The translations under genes were made by a program, and so were the position numbers. The notes beneath the pieces are model-generated. The model did not search any database. It saw only the letters and a list, made by a program, of their open reading frames with translations, and was not told the origin of the DNA. A DNA stretch of 64,000 nucleotides, from contig NZ_CP107958.1 in the NCBI RefSeq assembly GCF_036075115.1, forward strand, positions 8,990,001 through 9,054,000, given 5' to 3'. Positions 42,706 through 50,729 of this stretch are shown here, in pieces; the first letter of the stretch is position 1; each line of letters starts with the position of its first letter. The stretch is from Streptomyces sp. NBC_00377. GTDB lineage: Bacteria > Actinomycetota > Actinomycetes > Streptomycetales > Streptomycetaceae.

Positions 42706-43234
42706 ATGGGGGCAGCAGCCGAACACCGGCGCAGACTGGTTTCGCTCGCGTATCCGGTCTACTTCGAGCTTCTCGCGGGGGTCACAGCCGGGATCATCAA
42801 CATGGTCTGGGTGGCCCGGCTCGGCGGGAGCGCCGTTGCCGCGGTGGCTGTCGCCACCAATGTCGAGAACCTGCTGCTCGGCGTCATCCTCGTCGCCGGC
42901 TCGGGCACGACTGTGCTCGTCGCACGAGCCGAAGGAGCGGGGGATCCGGCAGCGATACGCTCCGCCGTGCGCGGCGGATGGGTCCTGTGGGCACTCGTCA
43001 CACCCCTGGTCGCCATCGGTGGATACCTGTGCCGCGAACCCCTCGCCCACCTCGTACTCGGCCGCAGCGGCAGCGACTCGCCGTCACTCGCTACTGGATA
43101 TTTCTCGATCGCATTGCCAGGAATCGCGGTGTTCTTCGCCACCAACGTCGTGGACGGCATCCTCAAAGGCGCGGGCGACACCCGCACCCCGATGAAGCTC
43201 GCGATCCTCGCGAACGGTCTGATACTCGGACTAG
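42706..43234 (+). pseudogene. MATE-family exporter, 5' part (interrupted by IS)
   Basis: First about 176 residues of a MATE multidrug/toxin exporter, from MGAAAEHRRRLVSLAYPVYFELLAGVTAGI through a stretch ending ILANGLILGL. The membrane segments are plain and include the PMKLAILANGLI helix. An IS insertion at CTAG (43231-43234) cuts it. Reading continues into IS sequence and stops at 43320. The rest is at 44566-45428. Na+/H+-driven efflux function is lost unless the IS excises precisely. Confidence 0.9.
43231..43234. repeat. Target-site duplication CTAG (left)
   Basis: CTAG copy flanking the left end of the IS. The same four bases occur at 44562-44565, and joining the two ends restores an uninterrupted MATE frame (ILGLDPLFILGF). 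Confidence 0.85.
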
Positions 43235-43316
43235 GAGCTCTCTTACGGATCATGAGCGGAGATCCGAGTGCAGACCTGCTCGCGTTGGCAGAACTGCCGC
43301 CTGCAACGATGCGTCT

Positions 43317-43667
43317 GTGAGCTATGACCTTGCTGTATGGGACGGTGACCGTCCAGTCGACGACCGCCAAGCGGGCTCGATGTATGACGGGTTCTACGAG
43401 CGCTACCTGGAGTCGGACGATGTCGTTGTGCCTCCGGCGCCGCGCATCGTGGCGTACGTGGATGCCCTCGTCGCGCGGTATCCAGATGACGTCGACCACA
43501 ACGTCGTGTGGGCGTCGACACCGGTCATCGATGAGGCATCGGGCCCGATCGTGTACTTGGTCATGTCTTACGCCAGGGCCGAGGAAGTGTCCGAGTACGC
43601 CGCTGAACTGGCGCGCGAGCACGGCCTCGTCTGCTTCGATCCGCAGAGCGAATGTCTCCGCCCCTGA
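43317..43667 (+). CDS. IS passenger gene: SYDLAVW-type protein of unknown function
   Basis: A 116-residue protein starting at a GTG, entirely inside the IS. It begins MSYDLAVWDGDRPVDD and has ATPVID-like central strands (VVWASTPVIDEASGPIVYLVMSY) and an acidic, helical C-terminus (AEEVSEYAAELAREHGLVCFDPQ). This family of small acidic proteins is widespread in Streptomyces genomes and resembles immunity-type proteins of polymorphic-toxin loci in size and pattern, but I cannot assign a function. It has no link to transposition chemistry, so it is a cargo gene. No toxin is adjacent. Confidence 0.75.
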   Translation: MSYDLAVWDGDRPVDDRQAGSMYDGFYERYLESDDVVVPPAPRIVAYVDALVARYPDDVDHNVVWASTPVIDEASGPIVYLVMSYARAEEVSEYAAELAREHGLVCFDPQSECLRP

Positions 43668-43679
43668 GCTGGCTGTTGA

Positions 43680-44525
43680 TCAGCGGGCGGACCAGAGGAA
43701 GATGCCCGCAAGGAGGAGGCCGGCGCGGTAGACCGTGGCGGTTTTCTCGTAGCGGGTAGCCAGGCCGCGCCACTGCTTGAGGCGATTGATGCAGCGCTCG
43801 ACGGTGTTGCGCTGCTTGTAGGCTTCGCGGTCGAATCCGGGCGGGCGCCCGCCGCTGCGACCCTTGCGCTGGCGGTTGGCGATCTGGTCGGCAGGCTGCG
43901 GGATCACAGTCCGTACTCCGCGCCTTCGCAGAAGGTCCCGAATAGCTCGTGACGAATACGCCTTGTCGGCCAGCACCATGAAGGGCCTGGTCCTGGGCCT
44001 ACCGATACGACGTGGGATCCGGATGGCAGCCATCACGTGATCGAACGCCGGCGCGTCTCCGGCCTGGCCGGGCGTGAGCACGAAACACAGCGGGCGACAG
44101 CGACTGTCAGCGGCGAGATGGATCTTCGTGGTCAGTCCACCACGCGACCGTCCGATCGCGTGGTCGGCGGGCTCATCAGCCGGGGCCCCTTTTTACGGGC
44201 CCCGGCGCCGTTCTGGTGCACGCGCACAACCGTGGAGTCGACCGCGACGACCCAGTCCAGCTCGCCGTCCGCATCGGCTTGGGCGAGCAGGGCAGTGAAG
44301 ACGCGATCCCAGGTGCCATCGATCGCCCAGTTCCTCAACCGTGTGTAGACGCCTTTCCACGAGCCGTACTCCGCGGGGAGGTGCACCCATTGTGAGCCAG
44401 TCTGGAACTTCCAGGCGATCGCGTCGATCACCTGTCGGTGATCGCGCCACCGCCCGCCGCGCCTCGGTGTCCGGTCCGGCAACAACGGCTCTATCCGCGC
44501 CCACTGCGCGTCAGTCAACGGCACG
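43680..44525 (-). CDS. IS5/IS427-family DDE transposase via -1 frameshift (OrfA/OrfB)
   Basis: Transposase in two overlapping frames. OrfA (from a GTG at 44525, MPLTDAQWARIEPLLPDRTPRRGGRW) carries the helix-turn-helix and the first Asp (WVVAVDSTVVRVHQ). Its frame runs on to a stop past ARKKGPR. OrfB, in the -1 frame, reads GAPADEPADHAIGRSRGGLTTKIHLAAD and contains ADKAYSSR and NTVERCINRLKQWRGLATRYEK with the other catalytic residues. An A-run (TTTTT on plus, 44190-44194) at the join is a candidate slip site. All motifs are intact, so the element may be active. The C-terminus ends FLWSAR, as in close relatives. Confidence 0.88.
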
Positions 44526-44561
44526 GCCAGACCAACGATCCGATGATCGGTAAGAAACGCC

Positions 44562-44565
44562 CTAG
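44562..44565. repeat. Target-site duplication CTAG (right)
   Basis: Second copy of the CTAG duplication, at the right end of the IS, where MATE coding resumes with DPLFILGFDLG. Confidence 0.85.
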
Positions 44566-45428
44566 ATCCCTTGTTCATCCTGGGGTTCGACCTCGGGGTA
44601 CGTGGAGCTGCAATCGCCACAGTGCTGGGCCGGACGGTCGCGCTCATTTGCGGTTTTGCGGCGCTGCACCGCAACCGCGTACTGCGACAGGCGACCCAGG
44701 CGGCCCCGGACCGGGCCGGCTCGCTCAGCGCCGATGCGCGCAGGACCGCTGCGACCGGACTTCCCATGTCGGCCGACTTCGTCGTACGAATGGCGGGGGC
44801 GCTCGCACTCGTCGCCATCGTCGCCCGGATCGGCGTCAGCGAGGTCGCCGCGTACGGGATCGCGACGAAGGCGATGTACGTCGCGACCATGGCCTTCTAC
44901 GCGGTACGCCAGGCTGCCGCCATCTGCACCGCGCATCTGCTCGGTGCCGGACGCGACGAGCGGCAGGCCATCGGACGGCAGGTGTTGCTCCTCGCCGGAT
45001 CGCTGGGGTTCACGGCTCTGCTGACACTGCTCGCCGCCGGGCCGTGGATCATGCGGGCCTTCGGCAGCGAGGGAGAGGTGGCCGAGGCGGGGACACTCTA
45101 TCTGCGTTGCCTGGGGCCGTACTTGGTGCTTCTCGCTTGCTTCATCGCGCTGGGCGGGGTGTTCGAGGGCAGCGGTGGCAGCCCGGCCCTCGCAAGGATC
45201 ACCACGTGGGGTGTGGCACTCCAAATCGCGCTCGCGTACTGCCTGTCGGGTTTGGGCCTGCCGGGCATCTGCTCGGCCATGGCGCTGGCCATGGCACTCC
45301 AGTGCGCAGCCATCGCCAGGATGTATCGGCGCACGGACCAACCGACAGCCACTGACCACGACAGCAGTGGTGTGAAAATCTCCGTCGCAGAATCCGACAG
45401 TCCTTCGCCCGACAAACGACTTGCCTAA
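44566..45428 (+). pseudogene. MATE-family exporter, 3' part
   Basis: The remaining about 285 residues of the MATE exporter. The frame resumes right after the duplicated CTAG with LDPLFILGFDLGVRGAAIATVLGR and carries the second MatE half (PMSADFVVRMAGALALVAI, GIATKAMYVATMAFYAVRQAAAICTAHLLGAG) to a stop at 45428. It has no start of its own that would give a usable protein. Together with 42706-43234 it would have given about 461 residues, normal for MATE proteins. Confidence 0.88.
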
Positions 45429-45520
45429 TGAAGGAGCTGGAGGTCGCCGTGGATGAGGGTGTTCGGCTGGGCCTGACCCAGCTCCCGAATGGTCGCCACG
45501 GCGGCATCCAGCACCTGCCG
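45425..45520 (-). pseudogene. Aminoglycoside-phosphotransferase-type fragment
   Basis: The minus strand reads VLDAAVATIRELGQAQPNTLIHGDL then stops. HGDL is the catalytic-loop start of APH-type kinases. Nothing before or after it is present in frame, so it is a small remnant. Confidence 0.5.
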
Positions 45521-45829
45521 CGGCAGTGCATGTGGCGGCTCTGCGGCATCGCCCCCGTCCGAGCGTGAGCAGACCGCACCCGTCCGGCGTGGTTGCGGGG
45601 GAGCAGCAGTTGCCGCGATGTGGCTGGGCCCGTCGTGGGAGCTCCGCTCCGCGCGCCACCGGTGTCGGAGTCGCCCCCCCCGGCCGCGCGCCACACCCGA
45701 TGAGCGCGGACGGGGGACGCCGACTGCGGCCTTCCCCTGGGCGATGCCATCCGAGCCGGGCAGAGTGGCGGTGCAGGTACCAGGCGGCGGAGCTGGACGC
45801 CGAGGATCACCCCGGTGGCGAGAGGCGTG
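45521..45829. other. Degenerate intergenic DNA
   Basis: About 310 bases between the kinase fragment and the tetR gene. No gene, RNA or clear repeat was recognised. Confidence 0.5.
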
Positions 45830-46411
45830 TCACGTGCTCGACGGGGTGGCTCGCAGACCGCCGAGCAGTGCGGCGAGGTAGCGGTGTGCTGTGTTGATCC
45901 GGTCGGCAGGAGTGCCGCCGTGGACGGTGACGGCATGGGCGATGCCGCACATCAGCGGGACGAGATCGGCAGCGGACAGATCGGGACGGACCACTGCGGC
46001 CTCGCGGGCCCGGTTGAGGAGTTCGGTGCCGGTCGTTGTCAGCGACTGCCTGAGCTCCGTGGTGCGTGGGAGGGCGTCGGTCGGTGCGGCGGTGACCAGG
46101 GCCAGGGAGGCGTCGGTGATCTGCGCGTCGAGGGTCCGCGTCAGGAAGCCTTCGAGTGCGCGCCAGGGATCCGTATCGGCCAGTGCCTGTTCGCCGTGGG
46201 CGGCCAGGGCTTCCAGGCAGGGGGTGGCCACGGTCTCCAGCAGCGCCTCAGGGGTGGCGAAGTGCCGGTAGACGGTGCCGACCCCGAGTCCGGCACGGCG
46301 GGCGACATCGTTGAGCTGCAGCGTGACGCCCTGGTCGACCAGGACGCGGGCGATGGCGACGATCCGGTCCCAGTTGCGGGCAGCGTCCTTGCGTAGCTGT
46401 GTGGTCGTCAT
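45830..46411 (-). CDS. TetR-family regulator
   Basis: A 193-residue TetR-type regulator. The N-terminal helix-turn-helix is NWDRIVAIARVLVDQG, LNDVARRAGLGVGTVYRHFATPEALLETV (about 13-60). The C-terminal ligand domain (about 80-193) is of the SbtR/TetR_C_33 kind, with PLMCGIAHAV near the end. It is followed on the same strand by nothing functional; upstream lie a hairpin and an alpha/beta-hydrolase fragment and an SDR gene. It may once have controlled that SDR/hydrolase transcript. ATG at 46411. Confidence 0.87.
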   Translation of the reverse strand: MTTTQLRKDAARNWDRIVAIARVLVDQGVTLQLNDVARRAGLGVGTVYRHFATPEALLETVATPCLEALAAHGEQALADTDPWRALEGFLTRTLDAQITDASLALVTAAPTDALPRTTELRQSLTTTGTELLNRAREAAVVRPDLSAADLVPLMCGIAHAVTVHGGTPADRINTAHRYLAALLGGLRATPSST

Positions 46412-46498
46412 GTGTGGCCAGTCTCTGTCGCGTGTCCCGTCATGGGTGTCCAGCGTTCGATCATACGCAGTCGTTCCTGGCTGGGAGGTCGGCGCTGT

Positions 46499-46526
46499 GG
46501 CGGGTGGGCCGTGCGGCCCACCCGCC
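46499..46526 (-). terminator. Hairpin terminator after the SDR/hydrolase transcript
   Basis: GGCGGGTGGGCC (46499-46510) and GGCCCACCCGCC (46515-46526), a perfect 12-base stem with a GTGC loop. It separates the minus-strand SDR/hydrolase remnant from tetR. Confidence 0.75.
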
Positions 46527-46537
46527 CGCGAGGTCTT

Positions 46538-46665
46538 TCAGCCCCGGTCCTGCCGTCGGCCGAGGAAGCCGGTGATGATCTCCAGCCACTCCTTGGGCTG
46601 CTCCAGGAAGGGCAGGTGCCCGGTGGCGAGCTCGGCGGTGCGCGCGCCGAGGTCCACCGGCGCAG
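46538..46665 (-). pseudogene. Alpha/beta-hydrolase C-terminal fragment
   Basis: The minus-strand frame ends ELATGHLPFLEQPKEWLEIITGFL, which includes the catalytic-His loop (GHLPFLEQP) at the end of many alpha/beta-hydrolases. The rest of the enzyme is missing; the SDR gene ends directly upstream at 46675. Confidence 0.6.
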
Positions 46666-46674
46666 GTGTAGCGC

Positions 46675-47562
46675 CTACCTGGCCGCGGCGGGAGCGTGGG
46701 CTTCGCTGAGCCGGCGCACTGCTTCGGCGACGCGGCGGTCGGTGGCCGGGCGGAACGGGGCGACCGGACGCGCTTGGGGACCGATGACGAGTCCGGTCTT
46801 GCCGATCAGCGCCTCGTCGGTGGCGGCGACGATCGACGGCCTGGCTGCCGCGGACGCCGGGCCGGACGTGGACCGTTCGAACTTGCGGCGCACCAGCGGC
46901 CACAGCAGTCGCAGGGCGGGAGAGACGATCTTCGGGTCGGTCAGGGTTCCGTTGGTCATGTCGGTCGCGGCGCCTCCGGGGTCGGCGGCGAAGACCGATA
47001 CGCCCGTGCCGTCCAGCCGCGCGGCAAGGTCGAGGGTGTAGGCGAGGTTGGCGAGCTTGGCGCGGCCGTACCAGTGGAAGCCGTAGTAGCCGCCGGGCGG
47101 CTCGACGGCGTCGAACACCTGCTTCGCGACCCCAACCGCACCCGAGGTCACGTTCACGATCCTGCTCGGCGAACCGGCCGTCAGCGTGGGCAGGAGCAGT
47201 TCGGTCAGCAGGTACGGCGAGAGGTGGTTGACGACAAACGACGCCTCGAGGCCGCCCAGCTCGCGCCGGTTGGGGAACATCGCCCCGACATTGTTGACCA
47301 GTACCGCCAGCGGATCCCCTGAGGCCTGGTGCTCGGCTGCGATCCGGTCGGCCAGCGCACGCACCTGGTCGAGCGAGAAGAGGTCGGCGGCCAGGAACCG
47401 ACCAGGCTGCGCCGGGCCCATGGCGTTGATCCGGTCCACCGCCTGGGCACCCCGGTCGGCGCTCCTTCCAACCACGGTGACCGCGAACCCTGCGACGGCA
47501 AGCCCCAGCGCCGTCTCCAAACCGATTCCGGCCGTCCCGGCGGTGACTACAGCTTTCCTCAT
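46675..47562 (-). CDS. Short-chain dehydrogenase/reductase (RDH-like)
   Basis: A 295-residue SDR oxidoreductase. It has the nucleotide motif TAGTAGIGLETA near the N-terminus (about 6-17), NNVG (about 85-88), the catalytic Ser (VNVTSGA) and YGRAK for the YxxxK motif (about 170). The last 90 residues fit the retinol-dehydrogenase-like SDR subgroup. The ATG at 47562 is preceded by GGAGGAG three bases away. Its promoter region carries a pair of inverted operator-like arms (47589-47646). Substrate unknown; the downstream hydrolase partner is broken. Confidence 0.88.
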   Translation of the reverse strand: MRKAVVTAGTAGIGLETALGLAVAGFAVTVVGRSADRGAQAVDRINAMGPAQPGRFLAADLFSLDQVRALADRIAAEHQASGDPLAVLVNNVGAMFPNRRELGGLEASFVVNHLSPYLLTELLLPTLTAGSPSRIVNVTSGAVGVAKQVFDAVEPPGGYYGFHWYGRAKLANLAYTLDLAARLDGTGVSVFAADPGGAATDMTNGTLTDPKIVSPALRLLWPLVRRKFERSTSGPASAAARPSIVAATDEALIGKTGLVIGPQARPVAPFRPATDRRVAEAVRRLSEAHAPAAAR

Positions 47563-47588
47563 GCGCTCCTCCACCCCATGCAAAAAAA

Positions 47589-47646
47589 CGGATAGGTCAT
47601 CCGATTACTGGAGGTGACGCTAGCACACATTCGGATGACCTATCCG
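47589..47646. promoter_or_regulatory. Two inverted operator-like arms upstream of the SDR gene
   Basis: CGGATAGGTCATCCGA (47589-47604) and TCGGATGACCTATCCG (47631-47646) are perfect 16-base reverse complements separated by 26 bases. Each arm is itself a near palindrome, CGGAT-N5-ATCCG, the typical layout of a TetR-family site. So two sites probably flank a promoter or a divergent one. Confidence 0.75.
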
Positions 47647-47663
47647 GTTCGCTTGGAGTCAGC

Positions 47664-48416
47664 ATGGCCGCCATGGAACGCCCTGGGACCGCAAGCCCCT
47701 CGCACCCACACCGGGCAAGACGCTGCCCGCTGCCGAGGTCTCCGCGTCGGCCGCAAGCGGGAAGACGCGGTCATCCTTAAGTCAGCGCCCACGGCGGACA
47801 GTGGGGGAATTTCGTGACCACACCCCTGGGGAATTCCGTCGCCTGCTGCGCACCGCCTGCGGCACCAGCCGATCCATCAAGCCGACCCGGCGCTTGGGAT
47901 CGCGGACGGGGCGCCAGACAGCGGCAGCGTGTCCGTGCTGGAGGAGGTCGGTCATTGGCGCGGCCGGCACGGTTACCTTCCGCAGGAACAGGGGCCAGCA
48001 AGGTCCACGTCAGCTGCCGCGGGCAGGGCACCGGTACGGGTGTGTGCTGGCGGGGCCGGTGCGGCCTTGTCGCCTCGAATGGGGTGGTGGACTTCCGGGA
48101 GAAAGTCTGAACTCCGCCTCATGGGACGACGTTCAGCCGGCGTGACCGAGTGTGCCCATATGCGGGCGGCGGGTGTGTCGCGGACCCAGGTGAGAAGGCA
48201 CCGCCATGGAGCGCCGGACGTCGTCCAGCGCTCCATGGCCGGCCGTCACCTCCCGGGCCTGCGCCGTGCTGGGCGGGAGTCGTGCCTGTTCGGCAACATC
48301 GTCCCGGTTCTGATCGTGCTTGCCGTACCTACTGCGCGGCGGCGGGTTCTGGAAGAGACGGACCAGCGCCTTGATACTGGCCGCGGCAAGGGCGGGACCG
48401 TAGCCTCATGCCCTGG
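47664..48416. other. Degenerate region, no intact gene
   Basis: About 750 bases. A short plus-strand frame beginning at an ATG near 47664 (MAAMERPGTASPSHPH) might be the start of a lost divergent regulator, but it stops after about 38 codons. Nothing else was recognised. Confidence 0.35.
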
Positions 48417-48419
48417 TCG

Positions 48420-48585
48420 AGTGGGTCACCATGCTCATCGGCACCCGTGAGGGTGACCGCCGCTGCAAGCTCCCACCGCACCAGCCTGCCCTGGTCGGCC
48501 TGGTGTACCTGCGGCGGCACGACACCCTCGCCCAGCTCGCTGCCGGGTTCCCGAGGCGGGCTGGGCTCGCCGGTCCTTGCCGTCT
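48420..48585 (+). pseudogene. IS5-type transposase N-terminal remnant
   Basis: A plus-strand stretch reading TREGDRRCKLPPHQPALVG, then YLRRHDTLAQLAAGF. This matches the N-terminal DNA-binding part (ALVALVYLR.DTYAQLAAGF-like) of a second group of IS5-family transposases. The catalytic domain is absent. Confidence 0.55.
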
Positions 48586-48620
48586 GCTGCGCCGGCGAAC
48601 GCCGCCACGGATATGGCTTG

Positions 48621-49022
48621 TCAGGTCAGCAGGGCGACCGAGTAGTCGAAGGTGGTCCCCGTGACGGTGTAGGTGGCCGTCTGGCCGTTGTCGCAGTAGG
48701 ACACGTAGGAGCTGCCGTACTCGTTGGTCCCGCCGACCGCCTCGACGTAGGGGCGGATGTCGGTTCCCTCGGGTAAGGCGGTGGTGGACAGGTCGATGAT
48801 CCTGGTCTGGTTGATCGGGTAGTCGCCGGTGGAGGCCGACTGTTCGCCGGTGCGGGCCGAGGCGGTCCAGGACAGGACGAAGCCCGCGTTGTTGACGACG
48901 GCGACTTTTTGCACACAGGGCTGGGCCTGCGCGGGGGCGGCGGCTGCGGTCACACAGGGCAGTGCCGCCATCGCCGTGGCGCTGGTCAGGATTGCGGCCG
49001 ACCGCCGCAGTATCCGGTTCAT
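48621..49022 (-). CDS. Small secreted protein of unknown function
   Basis: A 133-residue secreted protein. A Sec signal (ILRRSAAILTSATAMAALPCVTAAAAPAQA, about 1-32) leads to a mature beta-rich region with two Cys (QPCVQKVAVVNNAGFVLSW and SSYVSYCDNGQTATY) probably disulfide-linked. The mature sequence starts VAVVNNAGFVLSWTASA, which resembles small actinobacterial jelly-roll-like secreted proteins. No function is known to me. GGGAG lies nine bases before the ATG. It stands alone among remnants. Like the 37.1-kb protein it is a small Cys-paired secreted domain, but the sequences are not clearly related. Confidence 0.75.
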   Translation of the reverse strand: MNRILRRSAAILTSATAMAALPCVTAAAAPAQAQPCVQKVAVVNNAGFVLSWTASARTGEQSASTGDYPINQTRIIDLSTTALPEGTDIRPYVEAVGGTNEYGSSYVSYCDNGQTATYTVTGTTFDYSVALLT

Positions 49023-49500
49023 GATCAGATCTCCCGTCCCGGCCGGAACTGTTCCGGCCGCTACCCGCGAGTGACCCGATGGGGCATCAGGAAACCTGTG
49101 CTCAAACGGAGTTGTGAGTGTCACGGGTGGCGCCGTCGACCAACGTGCCGGCGGCCCCATACGACCGCAGCCGCAACGAGGAGGCGTCAGCCCGTCGCCC
49201 CTTCGGTGGCGTAAGCAGACGCTGGCAAGCCCCGCTCGGATCGGAGGGCAGGATGCGGCGCACCCTCTCGATCAGCCTTTTCGCCTGACGGAGTACTGCG
49301 ATCCCGGCGCCGCGCTGGAGATCCTGGTCGGCATGCGGCGCGGACTGGCGCTGCACACCGGCCACGTCGACGGCCTCGCCCGGCTCCGGCGCCACGCCGG
49401 CGGCACCATCGGTGCCCGCAGCACGCCCCAGGGCGGCCAGTGCTTGCATGCGACTGCTGCGCCGGTCGGCGTTGCCTCGGCGCACGGTTCGCGCTGGTAG
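49023..49500. other. Intergenic region, no intact gene
   Basis: About 480 bases upstream of the secreted-protein gene. Plus-strand fragments hint at lost coding sequence (EILVGMRRGLALHTGHVDGL) but match nothing I can name. Confidence 0.4.
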
Positions 49501-49626
49501 AGAACACTCGTCCTCACCACACTTGCCCAGCGCCTCCACCTCGACATCGAAGGCGACCCGACACCCACAGCCGGAGTGCAGCTCCAGCCGGCCACACCGC
49601 TGCACGCCACCCTGCGAACCCGATGA
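49501..49626 (+). pseudogene. Cytochrome P450 C-terminal remnant
   Basis: One frame reads RTLVLTTLAQRLHLDIEGDP then PTAGVQLQPATPLHATLRTR and a stop. This is the closing beta region of bacterial P450s (the segment after the heme-Cys helix). The Cys loop and everything upstream are missing. The next genes, SDR and KAS-III, are co-oriented, so the P450 may have belonged to the same lost pathway. Confidence 0.6.
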
Positions 49627-49823
49627 CCCGACCGCCCCGCATCCCAGAGCCGAGCCCGGCACGGCATTTGTTGCTGCGACCGGGCGAGCTGTTCCGGTGC
49701 CGTAGGCGTTCAGCGGAAGCGGCACCGCAAGGGGCCACAACCGGGCTTCTTCTGGGTCGTTGCTCACCGTGTGGGTGCGCACCAGGCGCGCCTGGTGGAT
49801 TCGCTTAGGGGAGTGGGGCAGGG

Positions 49824-50729
49824 GTGGCGACGGATTCTTCGGTGGGGTGGCCGGTCCCGCGGAGCGTGCTGGTGACGGGGGCAACTGGTGGCATCGGTGA
49901 GGCGACGGCGCTGCGTTTGGCCGGTGCTGGCTTTGATGTGATCGCTACAGCGCGCAGCCAGGAGAAGGCGGACGACCTCATCGCTGCCGCCGGGGCGCGC
50001 GGGCGGTCGCTGCGCACTGTGGTGGTGAACCTCGCTGATCCGTCTTCCTGCGTCGAGGCGATGGCAGAGGTCGCCCGGATGACGGGTGGCGGCGTGTGGG
50101 CGGTGGTGAACAACGCCGGGGTACCGCAGGCCGGGTCGCTCGAGGACGTGCGTGATGAACAGGCGCGATATCTGCTGGAGGTGAACCTTCTGGGGGCGAT
50201 GCGGATCTGTCGCCTCGCTCTTCCGCAGATGCGTCGGCGTGGTGAAGGCCGCATCGTGAACGTGTCGTCGGGTCTGGGGCGGGTGCCCTGGCCGCTGGGC
50301 GGCTGGTACAGCGCGAGCAAGCACGCGTTGAGCGCGCTCACCCACTGCCTGCGCGTGGAGATGGCGCATGCCGGTGTCCGGGTGTCTTTGGTGGAGCCCG
50401 GAGCCTTCGCCACCGCGATGCTGGACCGGGCGGTCGATGATCTCGTCGCGGCCGATTGCGGCGGGGCGGCGGGATACGACCGTTCGCGGGCCCTGTTCGG
50501 GGCTGTCAACGCACGTGTCCCCGGTCCGGAGCCGGTCGCCCGGACCATCGAGAAGGCGCTGACCTCCCCCCGGCCCAGGGCCCGTTACATGGTCGGCTTC
50601 GACGCCCGTCTCCTGGTGCCGCTTCACACCCTGTCACCGCTGTGGCTGTCGGACTGGGTGAAACACACGGTCAGCGGCCTGCCCCACAAAGCCCCGGCGC
50701 GTGCCGACGTGGTGAAGGAGTCGGCATGA
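49824..50729 (+). CDS. Short-chain dehydrogenase/reductase paired with KAS-III
   Basis: A 301-residue classical SDR with TGATGGIG (about 18-25) for NAD(P), NNAG (about 92-95), the catalytic Ser (VNVSSGLG) and YSASK for the YxxxK motif. It continues VSLVEPGAFAT, which marks the substrate-loop region. The GTG start at 49824 has only a GA-rich stretch upstream. Its stop overlaps the start of the KAS-III-type gene (ATGA), so the two are translationally coupled. By analogy to OleA/OleD pairs and small beta-keto-reducing steps, it may reduce a 3-oxo product of its partner; this is inference. Confidence 0.87.
   Translation: MATDSSVGWPVPRSVLVTGATGGIGEATALRLAGAGFDVIATARSQEKADDLIAAAGARGRSLRTVVVNLADPSSCVEAMAEVARMTGGGVWAVVNNAGVPQAGSLEDVRDEQARYLLEVNLLGAMRICRLALPQMRRRGEGRIVNVSSGLGRVPWPLGGWYSASKHALSALTHCLRVEMAHAGVRVSLVEPGAFATAMLDRAVDDLVAADCGGAAGYDRSRALFGAVNARVPGPEPVARTIEKALTSPRPRARYMVGFDARLLVPLHTLSPLWLSDWVKHTVSGLPHKAPARADVVKESA

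Larger units (their letters stand above)
43235..44561. mobile_element. IS5-family (IS427-like) insertion sequence with passenger gene
   Basis: A 1327-base element bounded by CTAG duplications. The imperfect inverted ends share 14 of the first 19 bases (left GAGCTCTCTTACGGATCAT; right, inverted, GGCGTTTCTTACCGATCAT). It contains a complete two-frame transposase on the minus strand and, at the left, a plus-strand gene not needed for transposition (43317-43667). Ordinary IS427-like elements are about 850-900 bases; the extra length is the passenger. The interrupted gene is a MATE exporter. YTAR (CTAG) targets are known for the IS5 group. Confidence 0.85.
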
